Below are positions 4,858 to 5,702 of a stretch of 5,702 nt of DNA, in pieces. The stretch spans positions 1-5,702 of the forward strand of contig CABMGU010000093.1 of the NCBI GenBank assembly GCA_902385765.1, read 5' to 3'. Position numbers and translations under genes: made by a program. The DNA comes from an uncultured archaeon (lineage in GTDB: Archaea; Nanobdellota; Nanobdellia; Woesearchaeales; ARS49). Each line of letters begins with the position of its first letter. Within the stretch, counting starts at the first letter, position 1. Under the pieces are notes generated by a model, which saw only the letters and a list, made by a program, of their open reading frames with translations, had not been told where the DNA came from and did not search any database.

Positions 4858-5702
4858 GGGGTGTGTCCTCTACTGCTATTCCGTGTTTTTTGAGTTCGTC
4901 TCTTAGTTCGTCTGTTCTGCTCCAGTTTTTTATCTGTCTTGCTTTTTCTCTTTCATCTACCAGCTTTTGTAGTTCTGGTGCGAGTTTTTCTTCTTTTGTT
5001 AGTACGCCTAAGACGGAATCTGCTCGGTGCATGAATTTTATCACTCTATCCGCATCTTCTTTGCTCAGCTCGTGGCTGTCTAAGTGCTTGTTTACCAGAT
5101 TCATCAGCTCGAATATTGCTGCGAGTGCTGGGCTTATTTCAAGGTCTTCGTCGAGTGATTTCTCGAATTGTAATTTGGCTTTTTCTATTGCTTCGTGCAC
5201 TTCTGTTTTGTTCTGGCTTCCGTGTGCTTCTTTTAGTCTTAGCATGAAATCGTTCAGTCTTTGTACTGCTGTTTTTGCCGCTTCTACTGCTTCGAATGTG
5301 AAGTTTAGTTTTTGTCTGTAGTGTGTTGCAAGTAACAGATATCTGACTGCCAGCGGATTGAACCCTCTTGCAAGTAAGTCTCTTAGTGTGTAGAAGTTTC
5401 CCAGTGATTTTGACATTTTTTTGCCATCAACGAGCAAGTGTTCTGAGTGCATCCAGTAATTCACGAATTTTTTGCCAGTGCACGCCTGTGTTTGTGCTAT
5501 TTCGTCTTGGTGGTGTGGGAATATGTTGTCTACTCCGCCTGTGTGGATGTCCAATGTCTCAAACTTGCCCGGCTCGAATTTTCCGTTTTTGAATGCGTCT
5601 GTCAGGTGTTTTGCGCTCATTGCACTGCATTCTATGTGCCAGCCGGGTCTTCCTTTGCCTATTTCTGTTTCCCAGAAGACATCCCCGTCTTTTTCGTCCC
5701 AG
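4826..5702 (-). CDS. cysS: Cysteinyl-tRNA synthetase, C-terminal part (starts beyond the window)
   Basis: This class I synthetase joins cysteine to tRNA-Cys. The frame is open to the right edge, giving 291 visible residues, roughly the last 60% of a normal enzyme; the HIGH motif is outside the window. Numbering from the first full codon, GRPGWHIECSAMS (17-29) supplies the zinc-binding cysteine. DIHTGGVDNIFPHHQDE (51-67) supplies the zinc-binding His and final Glu. KMSKSLGN (95-102) is the ATP-binding loop. THYRQKLNF follows at about 120-128. The C-terminal helical domain ends with a DELRDELKKHGIAVEDTP segment near the anticodon-binding end. A methionine at 5620 is internal, because the essential GWHIEC motif precedes it. 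FPHHQDE replaces the commoner FPHHENE but keeps the metal ligands. The end overlaps the NSUN gene by 32 nt, so this is probably an upstream member of the same operon. Confidence 0.95.
   Translation of the reverse strand, partial: WDEKDGDVFWETEIGKGRPGWHIECSAMSAKHLTDAFKNGKFEPGKFETLDIHTGGVDNIFPHHQDEIAQTQACTGKKFVNYWMHSEHLLVDGKKMSKSLGNFYTLRDLLARGFNPLAVRYLLLATHYRQKLNFTFEAVEAAKTAVQRLNDFMLRLKEAHGSQNKTEVHEAIEKAKLQFEKSLDEDLEISPALAAIFELMNLVNKHLDSHELSKEDADRVIKFMHRADSVLGVLTKEEKLAPELQKLVDEREKARQIKNWSRTDELRDELKKHGIAVEDTPHGQRWKRILS
4867..4870 (-). promoter_or_regulatory. Ribosome binding site for the NSUN gene
   Basis: On the minus strand GAGG lies nine bases before ATG 4857, inside the last cysS codons. 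It supports 4857 as the start and reinitiation by ribosomes finishing cysS 32 nt downstream. Confidence 0.4.

Noticed and set aside
4826..5620. cysS starting at the methionine at 5620
   Set aside because: The same frame continues to the window edge and encodes the conserved GWHIEC zinc-site segment, so this methionine is internal.

Overview
The window looks like part of a compact archaeal genome, probably a DPANN-type or other small-genome lineage. The evidence is a replication factor C large subunit, an archaeal-type valyl-tRNA synthetase without the bacterial C-terminal arm, an NSUN methyltransferase next to a Nip7-like PUA protein, and TATA boxes centred about 27 nt upstream of start codons, as in leaderless archaeal transcripts. 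The lineage is an inference from gene content; no marker RNA is present.

Layout: positions 1-440 (minus) hold the N-terminal 146 codons of rfcL, which runs off the left edge. Positions 441-519 form a short divergent promoter region. Positions 520-912 (plus) encode a 130-residue protein I do not recognise. Positions 913-1000 are a convergent spacer with some fold-back potential. From 1001 to the right edge everything is on the minus strand. In transcription order the genes are cysS (3' part, 5702-4826), an NSUN-family RNA m5C methyltransferase (4857-3988), a Nip7-like PUA protein (3991-3422) and valS (3385-1001). The first three overlap (32 nt, then an ATGA stop/start overlap) and look like one operon. 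valS has its own TATA box just after the nip7-like stop codon.

Functionally the minus-strand block concerns translation: two aminoacyl-tRNA synthetases, an RNA cytosine-5 methyltransferase and an RNA-binding partner. rfcL belongs to replication.

The most unusual structure is an 87-base nested palindrome at 3886-3972. A 9-bp outer stem encloses two hairpins (15 of 16 bp and 7 bp), packed with no spare bases between them on one side. It lies at the start of the nip7-like reading frame, is exactly 29 codons long, and is read through without a stop. It could be an in-frame palindromic mobile element, an mRNA control structure, or a terminator plus promoter that places the true start at GTG 3880. 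The sequence alone does not decide between these.
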